From NCBI RefSeq assembly GCF_003403295.1, contig NZ_QUWV01000083.1, positions 1-40,092 of the forward strand: a stretch of DNA of 40,092 nt, in the 5' to 3' direction. The position numbers and the translations under genes are program-made. Below, in pieces: positions 7,762 to 16,300 of this stretch. Position 1 is the first letter of the stretch; each line of letters opens with the position of its first letter. The notes beneath the pieces were generated by a model, which saw only the letters and a list, made by a program, of their open reading frames with translations, was not told the origin of the DNA and made no database searches. This DNA comes from Komagataeibacter melaceti (GTDB lineage Bacteria; Pseudomonadota; Alphaproteobacteria; Acetobacterales; Acetobacteraceae).

Positions 7762-8433
7762 ATGGATCTGGCGTGGACAGACAGGCGTGCAACAGGCGTG
7801 GTGGCGTTTGTCAGGCGGCACTGGTGGGCCTGCATGGCCGTGCCGGTGCTGCTGGGGCTGGCTGGCGGGCTGATGGGTTACCTGAACTGGAACAACCACA
7901 GCGACGCGAATTTCGCCCGGCACAACATCATCATGAAACATTCGCAGGAGGAAGCGGCCTATGCCCGCCAGCTTGCGGACTATGACCAGACGGTCATAAG
8001 GAACCGCCGCGTCTTTCTGGACATTACCCGTGCGGAGTTCGACCGCCTCGCCTCACCCGAACAGAAGGCGTGGCTCCTGCAGGAATACCGCAAATTCGAT
8101 ATCAGCCGCGTCAAGGTTTATGACGGGCATGACACGCGCCCCTTCCAGCCGGCACCGTGCAATGTCGAACTGTGCTTTGTCCCGATCTTTGTCGAATCCC
8201 TGCATGATGACCCGGTCCATAACAGCAGGTACGTGCAGGTCGGCGCGCTGGAGGACATGTCGCGCACCCTGATCATGGATCAGGAGCAGTTCTGGCGGCT
8301 GCGCAAGCTGGTCATCCATGTCGATGCCATTCTGGTTGCCGCCCGCCACCAGCAGATTGCCGATTATGAACAGATGATGCAGCTCCGCGCTTCACTTGAT
8401 GCCCTGCGCTCGAGCGGGCAGAAAGTGCAGTGA
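7762..8433 (+). CDS. Membrane-anchored protein of unknown function
   Basis: This encodes 223 residues from the ATG at 7762, with GGGGAG about 10 bases upstream. One transmembrane helix covers about residues 24-41, preceded by basic residues, so the N terminus is probably cytoplasmic and about 180 residues face the periplasm. That part is mainly helical and charged, with two Cys residues close together (CNVELC) that could pair. I recognise no domain. It is divergent from the acid phosphatase gene and lies 117 bases before manC on the same strand. No function is proposed. Confidence 0.75.
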   Translation: MDLAWTDRRATGVVAFVRRHWWACMAVPVLLGLAGGLMGYLNWNNHSDANFARHNIIMKHSQEEAAYARQLADYDQTVIRNRRVFLDITRAEFDRLASPEQKAWLLQEYRKFDISRVKVYDGHDTRPFQPAPCNVELCFVPIFVESLHDDPVHNSRYVQVGALEDMSRTLIMDQEQFWRLRKLVIHVDAILVAARHQQIADYEQMMQLRASLDALRSSGQKVQ

Positions 8434-8550
8434 ACGGGAGCCAGACCATGCCGCAGACACCCCGGTCCGGCAGGATTTTATAGTAAAAAGCAAGAATACG
8501 ACCAAACTTTAAGGCGCATGACATAGCGTGTTTTTTCAGGAGTAAAACTG

Positions 8551-10005
8551 GTGGCCTCCATCATGCAAGCAGCGGCGCGGCATCCTTCCTCCCCCGTGGT
8601 TCCGGTTATCCTGTCGGGTGGAAGTGGCAGCCGGTTGTGGCCCGTTTCGCGCAGTTCCTATCCCAAGCAGTTCTGGCCACTGGTCTCGCGCCTGACAATG
8701 GTGCAGGAAACGGCGCTGCGCAGCCATGGGCCGGGTTTTTCAGCGCCTGTTGTCGTGTGCAATAACGAACACCGCTTCATCATGGCCGAACAGTTGCGTG
8801 AGGTGGGGATTACCGCGCCGCGCATCGTGCTCGAACCCATGGGCCGCAATTCGGCCCCGGCCATAGCCGTCGCCGCCCTGCTTGCCGCCGAGACCGACCC
8901 CGACGCCGTGCTGTGGGTCATGGCGGCTGATGCCGCCCTGCTCAAGCCGGAGAACGTGCCCCCCGTGCTTGATCTGGCCGTGCGGGTGGCGCGATCGGGG
9001 CGTATCGTCACATTCGGCATGGTGCCGACCAAGGCGGAAACTGGCTACGGCTATATTGAAAAGGGCGCGGAACTGCCCGGTTATGACGGGGCGTATGCGG
9101 TTGCGAAATTTGTCGAAAAACCGGATGCCGTGCGTGCGGCCAGCATGTTCGAGTCCGGTCGTTTCCTGTGGAATTCCGGCATGTTCGTGTTTACCGCCCG
9201 CACCATGCTGCAGGAGATGGAAAAATTCGAGCCCGAGATCCTGACCGCCGTAAGGGAGGCGGTGAAGGCACGGCAGACGGATTTTGATTTCGAGCGTCTG
9301 GATGCGGCGGCCTTTGCCCGTTCGCCCGATATCTCGATCGACTATGCCGTGGCGGAACGTACGGACCTCATGACCGTCATCCCCGCTGATTTCGGCTGGT
9401 TCGATGTAGGAAGCTGGGACGCGCTGTGGGAACTCAGCCCCAAGGATGGCCAGGGCAACGCGACCATAGGCGATGTGATCGTGAACAACTCCACCAACAG
9501 CTACATCCGCACCGATGGCGTGCTGACGGCGGTGGCGGGCGTGCATGACCTGCTGGTGGTGGTGAACGAGGATGCGGTGCTGGTCGCTCACCGTGACCAT
9601 GCGCAGGATGTAAAGGCCATTGTAACGGAACTGAAGCAGGCTGGGCGCAAGGAAGCGACAGCCCACCGGCGCTGCTACCGCCCATGGGGTTTTTATGAAT
9701 CCCTGATCGAGGGCACGCGCTTTCAGGTCAAGCGGATCGTGGTTGAACCGGGGCAGAAACTGTCGCTGCAGAAGCATTTCCACCGTGCCGAGCACTGGGT
9801 GGTGGTGGAAGGCACGGCGCAGGTCACGCGCAATGACGAAATCATTCTGGTGCGTGAGAACGAGAGTGTCTATCTGCCCCTCGGCTCCATTCACCGGCTG
9901 GAAAACCCCGGCCGCATTCCCCTGACGCTGATCGAGGTACAGTCCGGCCCCTATCTGGGCGAGGACGATATTGTCCGGCTGGAGGATGTGTACAGCCGCG
10001 CCTGA
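8551..10005 (+). CDS. manC: Mannose-1-phosphate guanylyltransferase / mannose-6-phosphate isomerase (bifunctional)
   Basis: This encodes 484 residues from a GTG at 8551; AGGAG (8538-8542) is 8 bases away, whereas the ATG at 8563 would be 20 away. The N-terminal domain carries LSGGSGSRLWPVSR (about residues 21-34) and FVEKPD, the nucleotidyltransferase signature that joins GTP and mannose-1-phosphate into GDP-mannose. From about residue 372 it carries the type II phosphomannose isomerase cupin (YRPWGFYE, LSLQKHFHRAEHWVVVEGTA), with the metal-binding His/Glu residues intact. The protein is cytosolic. Homologues are called ManC, CpsB, XanB or AlgA. It would feed mannose or fucose into exopolysaccharide such as acetan, or into LPS. 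The hairpin at 10039-10078 ends the unit. Confidence 0.95.
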   Translation: MASIMQAAARHPSSPVVPVILSGGSGSRLWPVSRSSYPKQFWPLVSRLTMVQETALRSHGPGFSAPVVVCNNEHRFIMAEQLREVGITAPRIVLEPMGRNSAPAIAVAALLAAETDPDAVLWVMAADAALLKPENVPPVLDLAVRVARSGRIVTFGMVPTKAETGYGYIEKGAELPGYDGAYAVAKFVEKPDAVRAASMFESGRFLWNSGMFVFTARTMLQEMEKFEPEILTAVREAVKARQTDFDFERLDAAAFARSPDISIDYAVAERTDLMTVIPADFGWFDVGSWDALWELSPKDGQGNATIGDVIVNNSTNSYIRTDGVLTAVAGVHDLLVVVNEDAVLVAHRDHAQDVKAIVTELKQAGRKEATAHRRCYRPWGFYESLIEGTRFQVKRIVVEPGQKLSLQKHFHRAEHWVVVEGTAQVTRNDEIILVRENESVYLPLGSIHRLENPGRIPLTLIEVQSGPYLGEDDIVRLEDVYSRA

Positions 10006-10038
10006 CCGGCACTGCCTGACGGAGAGTAATACAACAGG

Positions 10039-10078
10039 GGGGCACGGATGGCTGGCAGGGTCTTGCGTGCCCCTTTTT
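10039..10078 (+). terminator. Rho-independent terminator after manC
   Basis: GGGGCACG (10039-10046) pairs with CGTGCCCC (10066-10073), an 8-bp GC-rich stem with a 19-base loop, followed directly by TTTTT (10074-10078). Confidence 0.75.
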
Positions 10079-10114
10079 CATGTTCGGGACATGGCGGTAG
10101 CGTCCATGCGAAGG

Positions 10115-10154
10115 GGTTCATATTTCCTTCATAAAACTGTCATGGACATATCAT
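10115..10154 (+). promoter_or_regulatory. Tandem Pho box (PhoB-type operator) before the pstS-like gene
   Basis: Heptamers recur every 11 bases: GGTTCAT (10115), CCTTCAT (10126), CTGTCAT (10137), ATATCAT (10148), separated by 4-base mostly AT spacers. CTGTCAT with a 4-base spacer is the established PhoB half-site arrangement. The 15 bases CCTTCATAAAACTGT recur exactly in the box before the porin gene at 11338-11352. The site ends 82 bases before the chosen start. Confidence 0.82.
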
Positions 10155-10236
10155 TTTTATTTGCGGGACCAGTTATCTAGTGTCCCACCTGTCTGCCGGA
10201 TAGCCAGACATGTCTGTTTTCTTCATGTCGGAGAAC

Positions 10237-11259
10237 ATGAGTATTATGTACTTTCCTGCTCGAATCCTAACATGCGCCCTGCTGGCGGCGACCGCACTGC
10301 CGGTCATGGCGCATGCCGCCGATATTACGGGCGCAGGCTCCAGCTTCGCCGCACCCATTTACGGAGCCTGGGGGGCGGATAGCGGGCGTGCTGCCGACGT
10401 TAAGCTGAATTACCAGACCGTGGGCTCCAGCGCCGGGCAGAACCAGATTCTGGCGGGCACGGTTGATTTTGGCGCATCCGACGTGCCGATGGAAACGCAG
10501 AAGCTGGAAAACGCGCACCTGTTCCAGTTTCCTACCGTCATGGGCGGGATCGTGCCGGTCATCAACCTGCCGGGCATCGGAACCAACCAGCTCCAGCTTG
10601 ATGGCCCGACGCTGGCCGCCATCTACCGTGGCGAGATCGGGCAGTGGAATGACCCGAAAATCGCGGCACTCAATCCCGGCCTGAAACTGCCCGACACCGA
10701 CATCGCCACGGTCCACCGTGCCGATGGCTCCGGCACGACGGCGGTCTTTACCGGCTATCTCGCCCGCGTGTCGCCCGAATGGCGCGAAGGGCAGGGTGCC
10801 GGGGCTTCCATCGCATGGCCCGGCGGCATTGGCGCGCGCGGGAATGACGGCGTGGCGGCTTCCGTGCGCAATACCGAAGGGGCGATCGGCTATGTCGAAT
10901 ATGCCTTCGCCGCCAATGCGCATATGACGACCGTCAAGCTCAAGAACCATAGCGGCGCCTTTGTCGCCCCCGGCATGGACAGCTTCAGCCGCGCGGCCGA
11001 GGCCGCTGACTGGCGTGACGCCTCGCACTTCGCCGTGGACCTGCTGGACACGAACGGTGCTGGCGCGTGGCCGATCGTCTCCCCCACCTATGTGCTGGTG
11101 CCCGTGCCGACCGCCAAGGCCACGCATGGCGCGGCGGTGCGCAAGTTCTTTGGCTATGCGCTGAGCAATGGCGACGCGGCGGCCTATCGTCTTGATTACG
11201 TGCCCGTGCCCGCCAATGTGAAGGCGGACATCCTGCACCAGTGGGACAGCGCCAAATAA
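10237..11259 (+). CDS. pstS: PstS-like periplasmic phosphate-binding protein
   Basis: This encodes 340 residues from the ATG at 10237; GGAG (10230-10233) is close to it, and the ATG at 10246 is an equally possible start. The signal peptide ends near VMAHA-AD. The mature protein opens with ITGAGSSFAAPIYGAW and contains VGSSAGQNQI, FGASDVPM, HRADGSGTT and TEGAIGYVEYA, the phosphate-contacting loops of PstS proteins. It should capture inorganic phosphate in the periplasm for an ABC importer. No pstC, pstA, pstB or phoU follows; the next gene is a porin behind its own promoter, and a strong terminator lies between. The upstream Pho box implies PhoB control. Confidence 0.93.
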   Translation: MSIMYFPARILTCALLAATALPVMAHAADITGAGSSFAAPIYGAWGADSGRAADVKLNYQTVGSSAGQNQILAGTVDFGASDVPMETQKLENAHLFQFPTVMGGIVPVINLPGIGTNQLQLDGPTLAAIYRGEIGQWNDPKIAALNPGLKLPDTDIATVHRADGSGTTAVFTGYLARVSPEWREGQGAGASIAWPGGIGARGNDGVAASVRNTEGAIGYVEYAFAANAHMTTVKLKNHSGAFVAPGMDSFSRAAEAADWRDASHFAVDLLDTNGAGAWPIVSPTYVLVPVPTAKATHGAAVRKFFGYALSNGDAAAYRLDYVPVPANVKADILHQWDSAK

Positions 11260-11281
11260 CGCGTTATAACAAGTAAAGCCT

Positions 11282-11316
11282 AAATAAACCCGTCCGGATT
11301 CCGGGCGGGTTTATTT
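11282..11316. terminator. Strong stem-loop terminator after pstS
   Basis: AAATAAACCCGTCCGG (11282-11297) pairs with CCGGGCGGGTTTATTT (11301-11316) over a 3-base loop, with one G-T wobble. The A/T ends give a U-tract in both directions. Confidence 0.85.
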
Positions 11317-11326
11317 GTATATGGCG

Positions 11327-11355
11327 CTGTCATAAAACCTTCATAAAACTGTATT
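11327..11355 (+). promoter_or_regulatory. Tandem Pho box before the porin gene
   Basis: CTGTCAT (11327), CCTTCAT (11338) and CTGTATT (11349) are in exact 11-base register with AAAA spacers. It shares CCTTCATAAAACTGT with the box before pstS. It starts 10 bases after the terminator and ends 68 bases before the gene, so the porin has its own phosphate-controlled promoter. Confidence 0.85.
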
Positions 11356-11423
11356 CGAAACATAACACACAGAACATATCAGTCATTCTAAATGGACCCG
11401 TCCTTCATTACGGAATGATTAAT

Positions 11424-13124
11424 ATGATTCGCCGGTCCGCTGTATCGTTCTTTCTTGGGTCTTCAGCCATATGGGGGATATCCTTATCTCACCACGCATC
11501 CGCGGCATCCGCGCCATCCGCATCGGATGCGCAGATTCTGGCCCTGCAGCACGAAATGCAGGAAATGCGGCGCGAGATGTCAGGACAGATCAGCGTGCTG
11601 CGCCAGCGTCTTGCTCGTGCCGAAACGCATACTTCCCCCACGGCGGCCAATGCTGCGCAGGCCCGCCGCGTCGCGGCCGCCAAGGGTCAGCCCCTGCCGG
11701 ACAGCTACGCGCATGACATCCGTATCGGTGATGAAAGCGCCAATACGATGAACCTGCTGCACAAGGCCGATCTTGGCACCCCGCCGTCGGATCGTGGCGT
11801 TTCCTCATCGTGGGCTTCCTTCCGCGCGGCGACGGAGAAGGAAGAGGCGGTGCATATGGGCGGCATGATCGTGGGCTTCCCCGGCGGGCGCCCCACCATT
11901 TCCACCGAGGACGGGATGTACGCCATGTCCATCGGCCTGGCGTTCCATGAAGATATCGGCGGTTTCATGGGCATGTCGCCGCGCAGGGGCGAAAGCAAGG
12001 GCGATTTCGCGGGTCTTACGGAAAATGCCCGCCGCCTGCGTATTCCCATCTCGTTCCGTTACAAGAACTGGATCGCCAACATCACCCCGGATTTCGGCTC
12101 CAGCAGCCACGATGGTTCGGCCACGCTGTATGAAGCCAACCTTAACTACGCCGGGTTCCACAACACCATCATCACCGCCGGTTACTTCCAGCCGCGCGTG
12201 ACGGAAGAAGATTCCGAAAGCTCGAACGAATTCGAGATGATGGAACGCCCCGCCATCACCGACATGGTGCGCAACATCGCCGCCGGTGACGCCCGCATGA
12301 GCCTGGGTGCCCTGCATTATGACAAGCGCTGGTGGATTGCGGGTTACCTGACGGGCCAGAGCTATGGCGCCCGTAGCGCGGGCAATGTCTATGACAGCCA
12401 GACCGGCGCAACCTTCCGTGTCGCGGGCCGTCCGTATGTGTCAAAGGACATAGACGTGCATGTCGGCCTGTCGGCCATCAGTGCCTTCAAGATGGCCCAG
12501 ACCAATGCCGCCGGTGGTGGCGCGCGCACATCGGTTGCGATGAGCGAGGCCCCGGAAGTTGACCTGACCACGACCAAGCTGCTCAGCGCCACTGTGGGCA
12601 ATGTCGGCAGCATGTGGTCCGCCGGCCCGGAACTGGGCTTCCGGTGGAAGCGGCTTGTGCTGAAGGGTGAATACTACCACATCGGCATCACCCGCGGTGA
12701 CAACACGGCCGGTTCCGTGGGCAATGTGAGCAATGCGGGCGGCACCGTGAACTTCCAGGGTTACTATGGCGCGGCCAACTACACCCTGTTCGGCGCGCCG
12801 CGCAGCTACAACATCAAGGAAGGCGCATTCTCCGCACCGGGTGTGGATCACGCATTCGATCCCGCGCATGGTTACTGGGGTGCGCTGGAAATCTCGGGCC
12901 GTTACAGCGTGGCCGATCTGAACAGTGGGCTGGGCAACAGTGTCACGGCCGTGCGTGGCGGGCAGCAGACGGTCTGGTCCGGCGGCGTGAACTGGTATCC
13001 GAACCGCCATTTCCGCTTCATGCTTGATTTCAACCACTTCATCGTAAGCGACAACAGCGTTGCCCAGAACATCATGGGCCGCCACGGCAATTCCGTCGCC
13101 GGGCGTATTCAGGCGGCTTTCTAA
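11424..13124 (+). CDS. OprP/OprO-like outer-membrane porin, probably phosphate selective
   Basis: This encodes 566 residues from the ATG at 11424, where GGA (11412-11414) is 9 bases upstream; an ATG at 11415 is too close to that site. A signal peptide ends near HHASA (residue 27). A short coiled coil follows (about residues 36-68), as in porins with an N-terminal trimerisation or peptidoglycan-proximal stalk. The rest alternates aromatic and polar residues in beta strands (for example RIPISFRYKNWIANITPDF) and ends in Phe, the usual outer-membrane beta-barrel signal. Similar proteins are annotated OprO/OprP. The Pho box in front supports uptake of phosphate or polyphosphate rather than general diffusion. 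Substrate is inferred from context. Confidence 0.85.
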   Translation: MIRRSAVSFFLGSSAIWGISLSHHASAASAPSASDAQILALQHEMQEMRREMSGQISVLRQRLARAETHTSPTAANAAQARRVAAAKGQPLPDSYAHDIRIGDESANTMNLLHKADLGTPPSDRGVSSSWASFRAATEKEEAVHMGGMIVGFPGGRPTISTEDGMYAMSIGLAFHEDIGGFMGMSPRRGESKGDFAGLTENARRLRIPISFRYKNWIANITPDFGSSSHDGSATLYEANLNYAGFHNTIITAGYFQPRVTEEDSESSNEFEMMERPAITDMVRNIAAGDARMSLGALHYDKRWWIAGYLTGQSYGARSAGNVYDSQTGATFRVAGRPYVSKDIDVHVGLSAISAFKMAQTNAAGGGARTSVAMSEAPEVDLTTTKLLSATVGNVGSMWSAGPELGFRWKRLVLKGEYYHIGITRGDNTAGSVGNVSNAGGTVNFQGYYGAANYTLFGAPRSYNIKEGAFSAPGVDHAFDPAHGYWGALEISGRYSVADLNSGLGNSVTAVRGGQQTVWSGGVNWYPNRHFRFMLDFNHFIVSDNSVAQNIMGRHGNSVAGRIQAAF

Positions 13125-13224
13125 GCCAGTCCCAACCCCAAAAACTTTACCCCGCGCGTGGCGTCATATCCCCCGGTATGGCGCCACATTGCGTATCTGC
13201 CCCCGGTATTTCCTGCCTGTCCCG

Positions 13225-13247
13225 CATGACCGTGCCTTCCGGTCATG
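13225..13247. other. Inverted repeat between the porin and macroglobulin genes
   Basis: CATGACCG (13225-13232) and CGGTCATG (13240-13247) form a perfect 8-bp stem with a 7-base loop but no T-run. It lies in the 261-base gap 13125-13385, which also holds a weaker hairpin at about 13291-13315. It could be an operator or a factor-dependent terminator. Confidence 0.35.
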
Positions 13248-13385
13248 AAACGTGAGGGCAGGGGGCCGGTTCCTTTTTCCACCATAGATTTTCCTGTCAG
13301 TTTCCTGCCCTGACGGTGGCGGGTCTGGTCACAGGTAGCTGGCCGTGCGAGGTTTATTGCAGAATCATTGTACGGCGGAAGAATA

Positions 13386-16300
13386 ATGAACGGGTGGAAA
13401 TGGGGGACTGTTGCGGCATTACTGGCCGCGATTGTGCCATTGTCATATGGGCAGGCACAGGCCGCCGAAGATCCTTCCCCTTTCTCCTTCAGCCGGACCC
13501 GTATCAATGCGGGCGGCGAACATCCGGAAATCTGCCTGGTTTTCAATGGTGCGCTCGATGCGTCGCGCACGGATGAACTGGCCGGGCATGTCACGCTTAC
13601 CCCCGCCACCCACTTTATCCCCCGTGTCGAGGATAACCGCTTCTGCCTTGGCGGGCTTTCCTATGAGACCGCCTACCATATCGCCGTGGCCCCCGGTTTC
13701 CGTTCCGCCGCGAATGAAATGCTGGCAGCCCCGCTGACACTGTCGGCGCATTTTGGCGAACGCGCGCCCATGGTGGCGATCGGGGGGGATGGATATGTCC
13801 TCCCGCGTGATGTCTCGGGCAATGTCGTTGTCCAGACCGTCAACATGCCGGTGGTGCGCGTGCATGTCTATCACCTGTCGCAGCGCATGACGCAGGGTGT
13901 GGGCATGGGGGATTACCCGGATATCGACGTGGCGCAGACCACGATGGATAGCGGGGTCTTCCACGCACTGCTGTCCAGCAGGCTGACCGAAGTCTGGCAG
14001 GGCACGCTCGAGACGGGCGGCCAGAAAAACCGCCTGCGGGCCACGGCCTTTCCACTGGGTGCCATCACCCATGACCAGCATGATGGCCTCTATCTCATCA
14101 CGGCGGAAAGCCCCACGCCAGCCCGCCCATCCGGCACGGCTGACGGGAATGATGACCTGGCCTTTTCCGCCCCGCCGCTTGCCGTCCACTGGATCAGCCT
14201 GAGCAATATCGGACTGTCCGCCACGCGTGGCAGCGACGGGCTATGGGCCACCGCGCGGTCTTACGCCACGGCCCAGCCCATGCCGGGCGTAAAGGTCTCG
14301 CTTGTTTCCGCCGGTCAGGACGAACTGGCCACGACTACAACCAACGTGCAGGGGCAGGCCCATTTCGATGCCGGACTGCTGCGTGGAAAGCATGGCGCGG
14401 AAGCGGTGCAACTGCGCGCCAGCACGCCCGATGATTTCACCATGCTGCGGCTGAACCGGCCGTGGTTTGATTTTTCCGACCTGACACCGCAGGCAACACC
14501 TGCACCTTCCGCCCGTACCGCATTGCTGGAAACCGACCGGGGCATCTACCGCCCCGGCGAGACGGTGCAGCTCGTCGCCCTGCTGCGTGACAGGTCGGGC
14601 ATGGCCGTGCCCGACCAGCCGCTTACATTCGTCCTGCACCGCCCCGATAATACCGAAGACCGGCGCTTCATGCGGCCGGGCAACGCCGATGGCGGCTTTG
14701 TCCTGCCCCTGCCGCTGGGCCGCAGCGCGCAACTGGGGCCGTGGCGTTTGGATGTCTTTACCGACCCGACCCTGCCCCCGGTTGGCAAGGTCAATTTCCA
14801 GGTCGATGATTTCCGGCCCCAGACAATATCCATGACCATGACCGCAAGCCCCATGGTCTATCAGCCGGACAGCCCGGTGCAGGTGCATCTTTCAACGCGG
14901 TATCTCTATGGCGCGCCCGGGGCCGGACTGCATGGCGAGGGCAGCTACAGCGTCAGGGCCATGTCCACCCCGGTTCCTGCTTATGCAGGCTGGGCGTTCG
15001 GGCTGGAGAATGAAGCGGAACCCGACATCGCGGACCGGCTCGACATTCCCGATGCCGATGCGCAGGGCAACAGCACCGTCTCGCTCACGCCCGCCATTCC
15101 GGCAGGCGGCACGCGCCCGCTTGAAATCAGGATTGATGCCGGTTTTTCCGATCCCGCAGGGCGGGAGGTCATGCGGAGCCTGTCCATACCGGTGCGCCGC
15201 ACGCATGAACTGATCGGACTGCGCGCAACGCCGCCTGCGGGTACTGATGGGACCGTGGCGGTGCCCACGGATATCGTCACCATCGACCCGGATGGTCATC
15301 CCGTCGCGACAGGGGGACTACACTGGACCCTGTCACGGCTGAACCAGATCTATGACTGGACCGGCGACAGCCGGAGCGGCTGGAGCTACACGGTCCATAC
15401 GGTGGATGTGCCGGTCGACGCAGGCGATACGCGCACCGATGGCAGGGGCCTTGCCCATCTGACGCAGAGCCTTGATGCGGGACAGTACCGCCTGACGGTC
15501 AGCGACCCCGCCACGGGGGCGGCGAGTTCCACCACCATTAAAGTCGGCTGGTTCACGCAGGAGGGCAGTGACGCACCCGACCGTCTGACCGTTACGGCCC
15601 GGGATGCCCGGATTCCGCCCAACGGCACGACACAGGTGCATATTGCCGGTGGCTTCGCGGGGCGGGCGCAACTGATGATCGCGACGGATCACATCCTGTC
15701 CACCCGCGTGCTAGATGTGCCGGCACAGGGGCTGGACGTGCCTGTTACGGCGGATGCCCGATGGGGGCAGGGAGCCTATGCGCTGGTCACGCTGTACCGG
15801 CCGCTTTCCGCCCCCCACCGCCCGCATGACCCGGTTCGCGCCGTGGGGCTGGCATGGATTGGCGTGAATAACGACAGGCATCATCTCTCCATCGCCGTGC
15901 ATGCGCCGGACAAGGCGTTTCCCCGCCAGCGGCTGAACATTCCCGTGGATGTCGGTGGGGCGACGGCAGGCAGACCCATCCGGCTCACGCTGGCCGCCGT
16001 TGACCAGGGCGTTCTCAACCTGACGGATTTCCACCAGCCCGACCTGTTCCGGACCATGTTCGGCCAACAGGGGCTTGGCGTGGACATGACCGACAATTAC
16101 AGCCGCCTCCTGCTGGACAATGCAGAGCCCGGCCGCATCCGGGCGGGCGGGGATGCCGCCTTCGCGCAGGGCAGCGCACTGTCGGTCACGACGGCGCGCA
16201 CCGTCGCGCTGTTTTCAGGCGAGGTCACGCCCGATGCCCATGGCCATGGCACCGTCACGCTGGACGTGCCTGATTTTGAAGGCCAGCTACACCTGATGGC

